A stretch of 64,000 nt of DNA from Canna indica. Lineage: Eukaryota > Streptophyta > Magnoliopsida > Zingiberales > Cannaceae. Numbering within the stretch: position 1 is the stretch's first letter; each line of letters starts with the position of its first letter. The notes under the pieces were generated by a model, which worked only from the letters and a program-made list of their open reading frames with translations, was not told the origin of the DNA and made no database searches. Made by a program: the position numbers and the translations under genes. Below are positions 12,516 through 23,831 of the stretch, piece after piece. Location: contig CP136897.1 in NCBI GenBank assembly GCA_034359265.1, positions 17,230,001 through 17,294,000 of the forward strand, in the 5' to 3' direction.

Positions 12516-13924
12516 GGTGCAAGAGCAAAGTCAATCAAACATTTTACAGTACTCAGATTACATCTTGGCACATAGATTGCTGATCACCCATGTACTTTTG
12601 TTAGTAACTTAGAACCCTTACTTCTGCTAATTGCGATGTAAAATTTTCCAATCTGTGCTTCCGTCATTGTAAAGAGAAAAAGAAAAAGAAACTAGAGCTG
12701 CTGACATATCCCTAGAATTATTTATTAGCAGCATTCGGTGCCTGATACCACAGAATGAATGTATTTAATTTTGATGTGAATTAGAGTTTTAACTAGTGCT
12801 GTCATGCCCGATTTTGAATAAAAGTAAATGTTGGTATATTATTCATTCTTAATGAGAGTATTTAACTTAAGCTCAAAATTTTAGGTAGTGCAGTTAATCA
12901 TCTCAAGGGAGATGTTCTATTTCCGTGACTCAAATTCTGATCGTTACCAAGTAAAAAATGTCAACACAATTCAAGTTACATTGGCATAGATGGAAAAATT
13001 AAACAAGGGTTAGATAATCAATAAATTTAAAATACAGTGATACCAATCCCTTACAATTTAACGATATGCTTCGTCCAAATTCCTACTTTATAATATTTCT
13101 TAAAAAAGACGAAATTTTATTGCAAGTACAATAGTTGATTTGTTAGCTTATCAATCTACGTTAGGACTTATGTATAAGAAAATGTCGACATTGAGCTTCT
13201 ATCTAATTCAAGTATCAAAATTGTTATTGAAGTTTATTTATATAAAAAAATTGTTGAGCTCCGGGGGAACTCAATAAATTAATTATTACCTTATTAAAAT
13301 AGCTGTGAACAATTAATTTATTATATTAACTATTGCATTAATTATTTGTATAAAAATATTTAATAGAATTAAATATTAGTTGTTTATATATATAACAAAA
13401 AGTAAAAAAATGAATAATAATAATAATAATAATAGAACATACACATACTTATAAGTTATTCGTGAATAATCATTCATCTTGCATAAGCGAGCGATATGAG
13501 CCACTCTCAAGTGCCATAGTGTGGAAGGAAACCCATAAAAACTTATGTATTACCACTCTCGATTATTTAGGGCTATTCATATGATCTTAACTACATTGGT
13601 GCTGCATTTGGTTCATTGATAAGGTCACTTAAAGTTAATGAGTCCTCCGCTAACCTTTTGGTATTTGCCTCAAATCCTCAAGTTTGAAATCCATAGCAAG
13701 GGTGGAGTAGTTAGCTAGAGTTATAGACTCGTGGCTTTGATGTGTCTCTTACTTTTTGTAGCTTTGTTTTACTATCTTTTGATGTCATTTATTATTCCTG
13801 AGTAGAGTTTGACATTTTTTCATTTTGGACTTTTTTTTTTGTTCTGAAAGACATTGGTGTGTTAGTTATACAAGTAGAAAGCATTATATATATATTATTC
13901 ATTTGCTAGTTATTTTAGTATTAT
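12516..13924. other. GPT 3' region and AT-rich intergenic DNA
   Basis: The 3' UTR of GPT runs from 12516 for an unknown length. An AAT trinucleotide microsatellite lies at 13413-13434. No further gene or clear repeat is seen before the MULE begins at 13925. Confidence 0.55.
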
Positions 13925-14100
13925 CCAAATACCCAAAATCATAACTTTTTTTTTTTTTTTTCAAATTCATAATTTTCAATTGGATATTCCCAAAATCATA
14001 ACTTAAAGTTGATTTTTTCGATTTTACCCCTAGCGGTTGGTTTGGACGCTGGCCGACCGGTTCAACAAAATTTGAACCGATTCAACAGGGTTTAATGAAA
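13925..14100 (+). repeat. Left terminal inverted repeat of the MULE
   Basis: It begins CAAATACCCAAAATCATAAC and runs through a poly-T patch, TTGGATATTCCCAAAATCAT, the GGACGCTGGCCGACC block and GAACCGATTCAAC. It is the reverse complement of 22969-23153 with scattered differences. Similarity stops shortly after the GAACCGGTTCAAC-type repeats. Confidence 0.85.
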
Positions 14101-15254
14101 AAAAAAACTGGTTCATAGGATTTTTCGCTCATCTCTACTACTTTTTACCTTTTTATCGATCACCCTTTCGTCTTCCTTTGTCGCCGTTGTCGCCGCTTGA
14201 ATTGCCGGAACCTATGTTCTCGCATCCCGCACAAAGCCCTTGAAGCAAACTGCCACCCTGTGTTCTCGCGTCCTCTGTTGCCTCCCAAATCGCTCCAATC
14301 GTCGCATCATACCTCACTGTTACCGCCCCATTCTCCGGACAAGTTCTTTAAAGCTCCTAACCCCGCAAGTAAGCTCCTCACTGTAACTTTGATGATTTGC
14401 CTTAATTTTCCAAATCCAAGTAGTATAAATTCCAACTTTTATGAACGACTTCCTTAGTTTTTATTTATTACATTTAATTGTTACATATTACACATTTTGT
14501 TGTTTACTGTTTAAGAATAGCTCATTTAATTTCAATGCAATTCCATACTTCTGCAAAAGTATGTAATACTATTTTATTGAATAATACTATTTGATTATAT
14601 TTGAGTCCTTTATGAGCTTGTACCCTAATTTTAAATTTTCAAAATTTATAGAAATTAAATAGTATAATTTTAATGTGATTCCATACTTTTGCAAAAGTAT
14701 GAATTTGTCAATAATTAGGATAATATTGCATTAATTAGCTTTATAGACTTATATATGCATGTATATATTGATTCTATATTTTGAATGAAATTTAGTTTTT
14801 TTTTGGGTTAGTTATAGACTTTTAAAGAAATATGGTATACTATTTTATTAAGTATTATTTGGTTTTATTTGAGTCCAAGTACTATTTGATTTTATATGAC
14901 CCTATTACAGACATATATGTTGATAAACTTATGAAATAGTATAATGTAAATGCAATTCCATACTTTTGCGAAAGTATGGAATTGCCATAAATTCGGGTAA
15001 TATTCATTAATTAGCTTAATGTTGACTTCTATATATCGTTTATTGACAAATTTATTGAAATACTTTTGAAATATTATAAATTCAGTTCCTTTCCATACTT
15101 ATGGAAAAGTATGGAATGGTCATATATGGGTCATAAATTAGTCCAATATTGAAACATTAAGGCTTATATAGACTTTTATATGTCATTGATCTAATGATTC
15201 ATTTATTTTCAATGAAATGTGGTGCTTAGTTTTTTTTAGAATTACATTTGGAAA
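14101..15254. other. MULE subterminal non-coding region
   Basis: The first 100 bases match the window-start MULE fragment. The rest is AT-rich and carries four copies of the 26-bp palindrome (14541, 14679, 14956, 15091). I trust no coding sequence here; the small ORF at 14197-14457 has no recognisable domain. Confidence 0.6.
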
Positions 15255-17498
15255 ATGAGGACCCGACACAGCACTCGCAAGGTTAGCTTTGCAGGTATGA
15301 GTCTGTTGTTTTCTTTGTTTATTAACGATTAGATCTTATCTTATTTTTTAAACAACAAACTACTTATGTTGCAGACCCAATTGATGATAGAAGTCAGCAA
15401 GCTTCAAATCAACAAGATGAAGGTTGTGAAACAGAGTTAGCAGAACCCTCTTATGCACCACTCTCAAGAATGGTAAAATGACATGGACATGTCCTTCAAT
15501 GGACTTGCTATGTAGACAGATTCAGAAGGTTCCTCCGACTAGGTTTAGTGCACAATTGGGGCAACATGCAAAGCATTCACATAAGTGCACAAGAGAAAGC
15601 TCTGATACAAACCACCCCTTTTGGAATATTCCTGGACATAGGAGAATTTTCGATGTCTAGGAATTTGCTTCTCTTAATTATGAAGCAGTGGGTGAAAGAC
15701 CTAGTTTTTAACTTCAAAGGAAAGGAGGTGACGTTTTCAGAATCTGATGTGGCTCTCCTCTTAGGCCTGCCTAATCATGGAGAAATAATTCCAACTCCAG
15801 AGGCAAGTGAATCCACTTGCGAGGGCTATATGAAGGCCAATTTTTTTCTGGATGGAGCAACACCTAGTAGGATACAAATTGAAGACCTAATGATTCAAGT
15901 GCATGGCTCCAACAATCCTCAAGATATAGAGGATTTTTGTTGTTTGCACATTTTATATGTATTTTCCTGTATATTATTTTGTACTCCCGGATATCGTGTA
16001 CCGGGTTATTTGTTGGGTTATGTAGATAACCCGAATGACATTATTAAGTACAATTGGTCCAATTGTATATATTCATTCGTAGTCGGACAAATCCCCTCCA
16101 TTGGGGAAAGAATCAGATTAGTAGTTGAACAACAGCAAGCTAACCCAGCTGCCACCTACATGCGTGGTTGTGTTAGTCGTTTGCTGGTTAGTATGATATT
16201 TTTTATGTCAATATTTTATTTTATATTGTTAATAACATGTTTTATGGATTATATTTTTTTTGACAGCGTTGGTTTTTTGAACATATTCTCATTTTGGTTC
16301 CCAGAGCCATACCAAATAAGCCCAGATTGTGGAAATGCGTTATTATAAACTGGCAAACAAGGACCCTCGAGTTCAAATGGGAGGTTGTGACCCATTTTGA
16401 AGTTGTTAAAAATCTTATTCCTTCTGCCGAAGAACAACTTTTATTCCGGCCACGCACTAGGGTATGAAGTTACATATCTATTCTAGTTCAATAGTATTTT
16501 CTCTAATTTCATACTTTCACCAAACTATGAAATGACTTTTTATTATGTAATTTTTTTCAGACGATCGAAGATTTGTTGATTGATTTTGTAATGGAAGAGA
16601 TCTACTGTTGATGCTTGCCCTCTCACCCCAGCATTGTATATAGGACTATTGTTATGAGGGTATCAATTCAAAAGAATAAATATAATCTGAGGAAAATGAG
16701 GGGAACCCCCCTTTGGCAAAAAATAAATGGCAAAAAGGCCAAAAAATTTCAGAAGAATGTTGAAGAAATTATTGTCCCAAGCCCGAAACCAACCAAAGTT
16801 GTTGTTGCAAGCTCGGAACCAACCATCATTACTGTTGCAAGCCCGGAGCCAAGCAAAAGAAAGAAAAAAGATGTTGCAAAGAGATACACTAAGAGGTCCA
16901 AACAAGAGACAAAAGATACCACATCAATTTTACCATTGAATTTATGTCTGGATGATGAAGATGAGAAGAAAAAAGATGAGAAAACTAAAGTTATTAAAAA
17001 GCATGTAGCCGCAAAAGGAAAAATTCTTCGAAATATAAAAATTGAATTCTTCGAAGTGTATAAAGATGTAGCCAAATAACTATAATGACAATAACTCTCT
17101 TCTTATTTTTGGTGCAGATAAAAAATAAATTCAAAGATGCGGAGGAGGACATTGTCAATTTACTTCTAACTTTGAATAAATTAGAGTGAGTGTTATTACA
17201 ATTTAAATTGTTATTGCGGGACAATAATTGTATTTATGAGTGAATACATTAGAAATTAGAGTGAGTATGTTGGAATGGTGTAGTAGATTGAATACTTAGT
17301 ATTTTTTATTTGATTAGGTTGAGCAATGATTATATTTGGAGATGCGGGCACTACTTTTTAAACTTGGAATGTTTGTGGAATATACTAGACTTCGATACGC
17401 TCATAGACGACGACACGATTGATGGCTATGCGTCAATCTTATTAAGGAATACTTGTAGCAGCCCAACTAATCATATATATTTGGGCATAATTTTCGAG
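15255..17498 (+). pseudogene. Plant-mobile-domain-like plus Ulp1-like MULE accessory gene, decayed
   Basis: One reading frame runs through probable exons 15255-15294, 15375-16186, 16267-16461, 16561 to about 17050, 17118-17185 and 17318-17498, all with plausible GT-AG junctions. Two in-frame TGA codons break it, at 15479-15481 and 16609-16611; each could come from CGA by C-to-T change. The first half (KEVTFSESDVALLLGLPNHG, RWFFEHILILVPRAIP) resembles the plant mobile domain/DUF1985-like N-terminal region. A lysine-rich linker with PSPKP/ASPEP repeats follows. The last exon (FDTLIDDDTIDGYASILL) resembles the start of a Ulp1/C48 cysteine-protease domain. The catalytic His, Asp and Cys part is missing; tandem repeats occupy its place. 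The family assignment is by motif memory only. Confidence 0.65.
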
Positions 17499-17537
17499 GT
17501 AAATTTATCATTTATTTTGCAAAATTTTGAAATTTCA

Positions 17538-17960
17538 GAGTTTTCTCAACGTATGGAATCATTACTTTTGCACTTCCAGAGTATGAAAGTTGGGTTTTTC
17601 TGTGTATTAATGACATTCTATAGTTTTGATGAAGTATGAAATTTGGTTAATGGTTTATTTCTTGGAATTCTAGAGTTTTCTCAAAGTATGGAATTATTAA
17701 TTTTGCACTTTCAAAGTATGGAAGTTGGGTTTTTCTGTGTATTAATGACCTTCTATAGTTTTGATAAAATGTGGAATTTAGTTAATGGATTATTTCTTGG
17801 AATTCTAGAGTTTTGTCAAAGTATAGAATCATTACTTTTGCACTTCCAGAGTATGAAAGTTGGGTTTTTCTGTGTATTAATGACATTCTATAGTTTTGAT
17901 AAAGTGTGAAATTTGGTTAATGTGTTATTTCTTGGAATTCTAGAGTTTTGACAAAGTATA
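17538..17960 (+). repeat. 135-bp tandem repeat, just over three copies
   Basis: Units start at 17538, 17673, 17808 and 17943, each opening GAGTTTTSTCAAMGTATRGAA and spaced exactly 135 bp. Each unit also contains a GTTGGGTTTTTCTGTGTATT block. The ORFs across it (17310-17639, 17643-17909) are repetitive translations, not a real protein. The unit includes half-sites of the 26-bp palindrome family. Confidence 0.9.
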
Positions 17961-18023
17961 AACTGAAATCAACAGAATATGACAAGATAGTAATTGTGAT
18001 ATGCAATCATATATTAACATATA

Positions 18024-18250
18024 ATAATTGTGATACAGAGTCAAAAAGTAGTATTTTCACCAGTTCCATACTTTCATGAAAGTATGGAATGCCTTCTTCT
18101 GAGCTCAACTCATACAGAATTCAACTTACAGAATTCAACTCATATATTAACAGATAGTAATTGTGAAACAGAGTCCAAAATTAGTACTTTCACCAGTTCA
18201 TTCTGTGTGATTTAAGCTCAGAAAGTATAGAATGCCTTCTTCTGAGCTTA
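18024..18250 (+). repeat. 134-bp tandem duplication
   Basis: TAATTGTGATACAGAGTC at 18024 recurs at 18158 as TAATTGTGAAACAGAGTC. Both copies continue through a TTTCACCAGTTC block to AGAATGCCTTCTTCTGAGCT or its near match. The first copy contains the perfect palindrome at 18064-18089; in the second copy that palindrome is degraded. Confidence 0.75.
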
Positions 18251-18364
18251 ACTCATACAGAATTCAAAAATGAAGTATGACTATACATCAAATGGTATCC
18301 AAAATATGATATATACCATCAAAATTTTATCCAACAAAAATATTATCAGAAATGAAGTATGTTG

Positions 18365-21300
18365 TCAGCTGGGTGGGGGAGCTCTGCATGAACGTTTGTT
18401 GTGCCTTACTTGCTTGCATCTTGAGCACTTCCTCTGAAGTCTGCCACTATGTCTTGATTCTCTTCTATTTTTTTCTTTTTCTACCAGGTTGTGCTAGAGA
18501 TTGGGGTGGTTTCACTTCGGTATCATAAGGTTCTCTATGCCAATATTGCTTGCTTCTTGTCAGATAAATTTTTATCATCATATATTTTTTTATAAGTCTC
18601 AACAGTGAAATAACGCTCACAATACTCATAAGGGTCAAGACTACAATAACCGATAGCAGCCATGACATGTGAACAAGGAATACCATAAAGTTGAAACTTC
18701 TTGCAAGAGCATGATCTATTAGCTAAATCAACGATAACTGTTTGATATGAAGTTTGTACATGGTAGCAATGGTCCCAATGTGGATGCACAACATGCCAAC
18801 GACATTTGTGGCAATTCTCTGCTAAAATTATTTCCATTTTAACAGTCAAAGTAGTGGTCAATGTAAGAGAAACTTTACGTCTCTTGAAGAACCACTCCGA
18901 GACCTTGCGTCTTGTCATCTCAATCAATGTTGTGATTGACAACCCACGAACTTCCCTAAATAATGAATTCAAGCATTCCACAGAATTAGTTGTTATGATA
19001 TCATACCTCCTACAGGGGAAAAAGAAATTAGCCAATTTCTCATTCTCCAATTGAGATATCCATTGGTAACTTTGCTCATGAATAGCCAATATCTTTTGCA
19101 TACATTCATTAAATGAATGTTCCGTGGTTGACAGCTGCCCAAAACAAGGGCACAACATCTTTTGAACGAACATCATGTACTAAATTTTTTGCAAGATGAA
19201 CCATACAATATCCATGCGCAGCATCCGGAAAGACATTTCTCACAGCAGCTATGATGCTTGGGTTCCGATCACTCATAATACTTAATCCCCTATAACCGGG
19301 GATGCATCTAAAAAGTTCATCCAAAAACCACTCCAATGTTTCTATTTTTTCAATTTCAGCCACAGCAAATGCCACGGGAAAAAGCCTATTTTCTGCATCA
19401 ATAGAAGTTGCAATCATAAGAACACCTGAGTATTTACCTCTCAGATGTGTTGCATCAATACATAATATAAGACGCATATATTCTTTAAATCCACGCAAGC
19501 TTGCACCGAAAGCCCAAAAGACATGTCGAAAACAGTGGGTGGAGGAACAACTCATCAATTTAACTTTTGATTCAAAGTCATGAATCCTTAATTCCTTAAG
19601 ATATGCTGGCAAATCTTTGTAGCTTTGATCATAGTCACCACGAATGGAAACAAGAGCAATTTGGAGTGCATTGTATGCTTTGTTATAAGATATACGCACT
19701 CCAATTACCTTTCTTATCGCAGAGATAATAAAACTACTATTGATTTTCTCATTGTCCAAAAGTTGCTCCTTATGTGATTTGCAACAAAAGTGGCAGTGCA
19801 TTGTCGATGGTCCAAGTTCAGCCTTGCAATAGTACAATTGTGCTCATTGACAAAAGTCACTATTTGAAATTTACCCCTGCTGGTTGCTGACAACGTCCAA
19901 CAACAATTGGGCTCTTTGCATCCGACTTTGATATAGTGACTATTGCTTTGGATGCGTCTCAATTCAAAATTTTGCTTGATACAATAAGTGGTAAGAGCTT
20001 TCTTGAAACTACCTCTATCAAAAAATACCTGAAATTAATACAATATTGGTATTTATTAGACTGATATCCAATAAATGATAACTGGACTGATATTTTATAT
20101 AATTCCATACTTTCACAAAAATATGGAATGTCTATCAACGAATACGACTATTATATGGACTCATACAGAATTCAAATATAATCATTACAAATGATATCTA
20201 TTAGACTGGTATAAAAGAAAATGATACATTGAATGATATTTTCTCGAGTTCTATACTTTGGTGAAAGTACACCACAACAAAAACAGGCATCGGTGACGAA
20301 AAAATTCGTCACTGGTGCTTGAAAATCCGTCACCGAAGGGTATTAGTGACAGAAATTTCCGTCACAAATTCCATCGCTGAAAGTCTCGTGGCTAATGCTT
20401 CATTTGCTCTTCTGTGATGAATGTGTCCGTCACAAAAATTTGTGACGAAAATTTTTTCGTCACAAAATCCGTCACTGATGTCGATGACCGAAAATAAATT
20501 TTCCGTCACTAATTATGATATTAATTATAATTTTTATTAATAAAAATATATCAACTATATTATATTATAAATTTTTATAATATAATATAATATTACAATA
20601 ATATAATAATATATTATAATATATTATAATAATCAATAATGATATTACATTATATTATTATTTATACTTTTATAATATTTTTAATAAATTTATAAAAGAT
20701 AGCATGATAATAAACTTTTTGATCTCATGATGTGTCAATTTATAAAATTTAAAAAAATTAGGAGAGAAAAAAATTGATCCATATGGGACTAAAAAATATA
20801 TATTTATAATGGTTAAAAATAAGTAAAAAATTATTTTTAACTCATGTGGGACTAAACATGATAAAATTTATTTTACTAATAATTTTGTTTAATTTTGTGT
20901 CAGAATTCTATTTCCGTCACTGATCTGTCACTGTTATGTGGTGGCTCAGTGACGGATCCGAAGAAAAAAATTCAGTGATAAATTAGTGTCGAAAAATTAG
21001 TGACAAAAATGAAATTCGTCACTATTATGTCACTGATGCTATTTATTAAAATTTCTAGGCCAAATTGATCAAAAATTCTATGACTGATTTGTGACGGAAT
21101 CGTCTTGTGTCAGATTTTCCGTCACAAATCCATCACTGTTTTGGAAAAAAGAAAGTTCATTTCACGCCATGACAAATCCGTCACAAATCTGTTACAGTTT
21201 GTGATGGATTTTAGCCGTCACTAAATTTCCGTCATTGATGCTCATTTTTCTTGTAGTGGTATGGAGTGCCTTATATTGGTATGATTATTGTAGTTTTACA

Positions 21301-22174
21301 CCGGGTAACATATACAAGTATACATTATAGACAACAAAACTACTATTTCCTCTAGTTCAATACTTTCAAAAAAGTATGGAAGACACCTTATTATTTTCAA
21401 ATGAATTACCTGATGTAGATACAATTCTGAAGTCTGTGAATCATCATCAATTGGATAAACATTCATGGAGTTTACCAGGGTGTCATCTTCTTCTTCTTCG
21501 ACTTGACAATCATGATCCCTTATGTCATACTGACCGTCAGTGAAGTCAAAATCAATGCAATTCACATCTTCAGAAGTGAAAACATCATAGGATTCAGAAA
21601 GAATGACATCTTCATCATTGTTCACATATGTTTCAGTCTCCTCATCGCTTGTGTGGATATTCTCCACACCCTCACCCGCTCCATTATTCTCGTACATATG
21701 TTCCTCTAATGAAAAATATCTTCCAATTACATCACTAGAAGTAAAAATTGAATTTGGAAATTCCTCAATTGCCTTAACTTCTTCTCTTATCCTCTCCTCA
21801 GCAAGCTCTTCCTCAATGTAGTCATACTCATCATCATCAAATGTCAAAGGGAAGTTCAGATCTAAAAATGCTTGACTTGTATTTTCTTGAGCCTCTTGAG
21901 CTACAATGACAGTGTCAATTATAGTTTCAACCTGGTTTGACGCTTGTTGTGTAGAAGTTTGTACATTGGCATATGTATCAGGCACAATAAAGTCATCATT
22001 GTCAAGATATTGCGACCTACAATGATATAAGTTGATAATTATTTGTTTATCCGTAGTTAACAATAAGTGAGGATGAATGACATATAATTCAATAACTAAC
22101 AAGATATTATCAATATCAAAATCTTGCACCATAAAACTATGTGCATCAATCATCACACATACACCTATAACCAA
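18365..22174 (-). pseudogene. mudrA-like MULE transposase, frameshifted
   Basis: The gene reads on the reverse strand as exon 1 (about 22174-21410, upstream boundary uncertain), an intron (21409-20029) holding the nested CACTA, and exon 2 (20028-18365). Exon 1 encodes an acidic N-terminal region rich in D and E. Exon 2 gives VFFDRGSFKKAL and the MuDR N-terminal domain. The DDE core follows, with the first Asp in LCIDATHLRGKYSG and the second in SDRNPSIIAAV, then TTNSVECLNSLFREVRG. After that come the SWIM zinc finger CSCKKFQLYGIPCSH and a terminal CCHC knuckle (CSRCKQVRHNKRSC). Frame changes near 19800, 19140, 18560 and 18470 break the product, so this copy should not make active transposase. 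Confidence 0.85.
20270..21258. mobile_element. Non-autonomous CACTA element nested in the mudrA-like intron
   Basis: The 989-bp element starts CACCACAACAAAAAC and ends TTTTCTTGTAGTG (reverse CACTACAAGAAAA), the CACTA terminal form. It is flanked by a perfect 3-bp duplication GTA (20267-20269 and 21259-21261). Both subterminal regions hold many GTGACGGA/TCCGTCAC motifs in both orientations, the usual transposase-binding layout; the middle is AT-rich and non-coding. It split one copy of the MULE palindrome, so it inserted after the MULE palindromes existed. Confidence 0.92.
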
Positions 22175-22968
22175 ATTAAATCAGAATGAGTATGGAATAG
22201 ATTATAGAATTCTATAATTTCACAAAAGTATGGAATTGATAAAAAAAGATAATATCATTATTTTTATCATTACTAATATATAATGATTCTACTAAATTAA
22301 ACAAAAAACCAAGGGCACTGATGATAAAAACTTAGGCGGATGTACTTACAAACTTTTGCGAAAGTCTTGAAACAACTCCCAAGTTACAACTAGGGTTCAT
22401 GTTAAATAGAGTGTAACAACCATTCTTGTTTGAGAAGTGGTTAATAATGAAGAAATTTTACTAATGGAACTGTATGTGTATGAAATAAAGCTAAGTATTC
22501 AAAAACTATGGCATTAGATACTTTCATAAAAGTATTGAATCAAGCAAAAAAGAGTACATCATTAGAGATTTGTTCACTAATATGGAATGTTTCTACATAA
22601 TAAACCAAAAAATAAGTGAAACAATAGGTACAAACCTGTGACTTTGCCGAATTCCAAACTTTGCCGAAAGTATATAACAGCCAAGGTATTAGTCGAGGTC
22701 ATGGAGGAATGAAGAGAAAATTTCGACGTCAACAAAGGAAGCCGCCAGTAGCAACAAGGTCGAGCTAGCTAATATGGGGAAGAGCAAACGATTGAGCGAA
22801 AGTTGAGCAAACGACATGTTCGAGCACTGGGAAGAGCAAATGCGACGTCAACAAAGCAAGGCGCCGGAGAAAATCTTGAGTCTCCAGAATTTATAACACC
22901 GGCCGGAGAAGAAGTGAAGAAGAAGTTACGTGCTCCAATTCCACGTCCATCTTTACTTAAAATCCTGT
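22175..22968. other. MULE right subterminal region
   Basis: This AT-rich DNA carries palindrome copies at 22210, 22346, 22516 and 22652. From about 22680 it becomes GC-richer, a probable promoter and 5' leader of the transposase gene. The small ORFs at 22769-22991 on both strands have no recognised domain. Confidence 0.5.
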
Positions 22969-23153
22969 TGAACCGGTTCAAATTTTGTTGAACCGGTTCA
23001 AATTTTATTGAACCGGTCGGCCAGCATCCAAACCAACAGCCATGGGCAAAATCGAAAAAATCAACTTTAAGTTATGATTTTGGGAATATCCAATTGAAAG
23101 TTATGGATTTGGAAAAAAGACGAGAGAAAGTTATGATTTTTGAGTATTTGCTC
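22969..23153 (-). repeat. Right terminal inverted repeat of the MULE
   Basis: It contains two tandem GTTGAACCGGTTCAAATTTT units, the GGTCGGCCAGC block, and ends GAGTATTTGCTC. It is the inverse of 13925-14100. The window-start copy has the same GTATTTGCTC terminus, which supports 23153 as the outer boundary. Confidence 0.85.
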
Positions 23154-23273
23154 TTTCTTAATTATGTTATAATACTCTTGAACTATCATTATTTTATCTT
23201 ATTCCCCTGTCGCATACCCGCTTGGGAATTAAATGTCATATTGATATAGGATTGAACCCTAAAAAGGGGCGTA

Positions 23274-23405
23274 GTCAAATGTGAGTAGCACGATTGATGA
23301 CAACATATTGTGTGTTACCTAGAGATATTGTGTGTTACCTAGAGATATAGGGTTCAAATCCTAATATGATTACTTGTTGTGACTTTCTATCTTTGTTAAA
23401 AAAAC
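23274..23405 (+). mobile_element. SINE with 17-bp target site duplication
   Basis: The 132-bp body is flanked by identical 17-mers CCCTAAAAAGGGGCGTA (23257-23273 and 23406-23422). It holds a RNA polymerase III box B match, GGTTCAAATCC, at 23351-23361, and a weak box A candidate about 60 bp upstream. It ends in TTGTTAAAAAAA just before the second duplication. A 20-bp internal tandem duplication (ATATTGTGTGTTACCTAGAG) lies at 23305-23344. The family name is unknown to me. Confidence 0.8.
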
Positions 23406-23422
23406 CCCTAAAAAGGGGCGTA

Positions 23423-23831
23423 TACTCAAACTTTAGCTAGGTCGTGTTAGATTCGATTTGAACATGGCCAAGTTCGTGCCGCTAGTGGGCTGACCTGACC
23501 GATTACCACCTCTATATCGATGCACTTGAAAAGGTTATTTTTACCCCGTGAACATGCAACTCATGTGTATATCGGCGAAAATATAATGAAATTTGATCTT
23601 TGGATCAAACTAAAACAAATTTATAAGTTAGGAACTAAATTAGTGTTTTTCAAATTACGGTGACTAAAATAAATCATATCAAACTAGCAGGATTGAATTG
23701 AATATATAGATAAAATATTTAAATTGTTACATTATAGTTAGGATAAATACAAATATTTTTTGATGAAAATACTCTCAAAACGAGCTGGTGAGAAGAAGTC
23801 AAAAATCTCCACGTAAAAACTTCAGATGATG
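23423..23831. other. Intergenic DNA, no gene seen
   Basis: AT-rich sequence with no ORF or repeat that I recognise. It probably includes the 3' UTR of the reverse-strand SURP ORF. Confidence 0.5.

Larger units (their letters stand above)
14541..22677. repeat. Dispersed 26-bp palindrome family inside the MULE
   Basis: The core form is two 11-base arms, TTCCATACTTT and AAAGTATGGAA, around four variable bases. Copies begin at 14541, 14679, 14956, 15091, 16507, 18064, 20103, 20249 (split by the CACTA insertion and resuming at 21259), 21356, 22210, 22346, 22516 and 22652. The copy at 18064-18089 is a perfect 26-bp palindrome; those at 14956 and 15091 have perfect or near-perfect arms. Copies sit in introns, between the two genes and in subterminal DNA. 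I noticed none outside the element. The role is unknown. Confidence 0.85.
13925..23153. mobile_element. Mutator-like element with Ulp1-type accessory gene (Kaonashi/KI-MULE-like)
   Basis: A 9.2-kb element bounded by long terminal inverted repeats (about 180 bp). It holds a mudrA-like transposase remnant on - and a plant-mobile-domain/Ulp1-like gene remnant on +. That combination matches the Ulp1-carrying MULEs described as Kaonashi (KI-MULEs) in Arabidopsis and rice and as CUMULE in melon; assignment to that group is my inference. Both genes are broken, so this copy is not autonomous. I could not identify a 9-11-bp target duplication: the flanks TAGTATTAT and TTTCTTAAT differ. A second end of the same family lies at 1-354. 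Confidence 0.85.

Noticed and set aside
13416..13434. AAT repeat as a possible MITE end or target duplication
   Set aside because: It is a plain trinucleotide microsatellite without any inverted partner.
14541..22677. Evenly repeated palindromes as a possible CRISPR-like array
   Set aside because: The copies are irregularly spaced by hundreds of bases, interrupted by genes, variable in sequence, and lie in a plant transposon. There are no spacers of uniform length and no cas-like genes.
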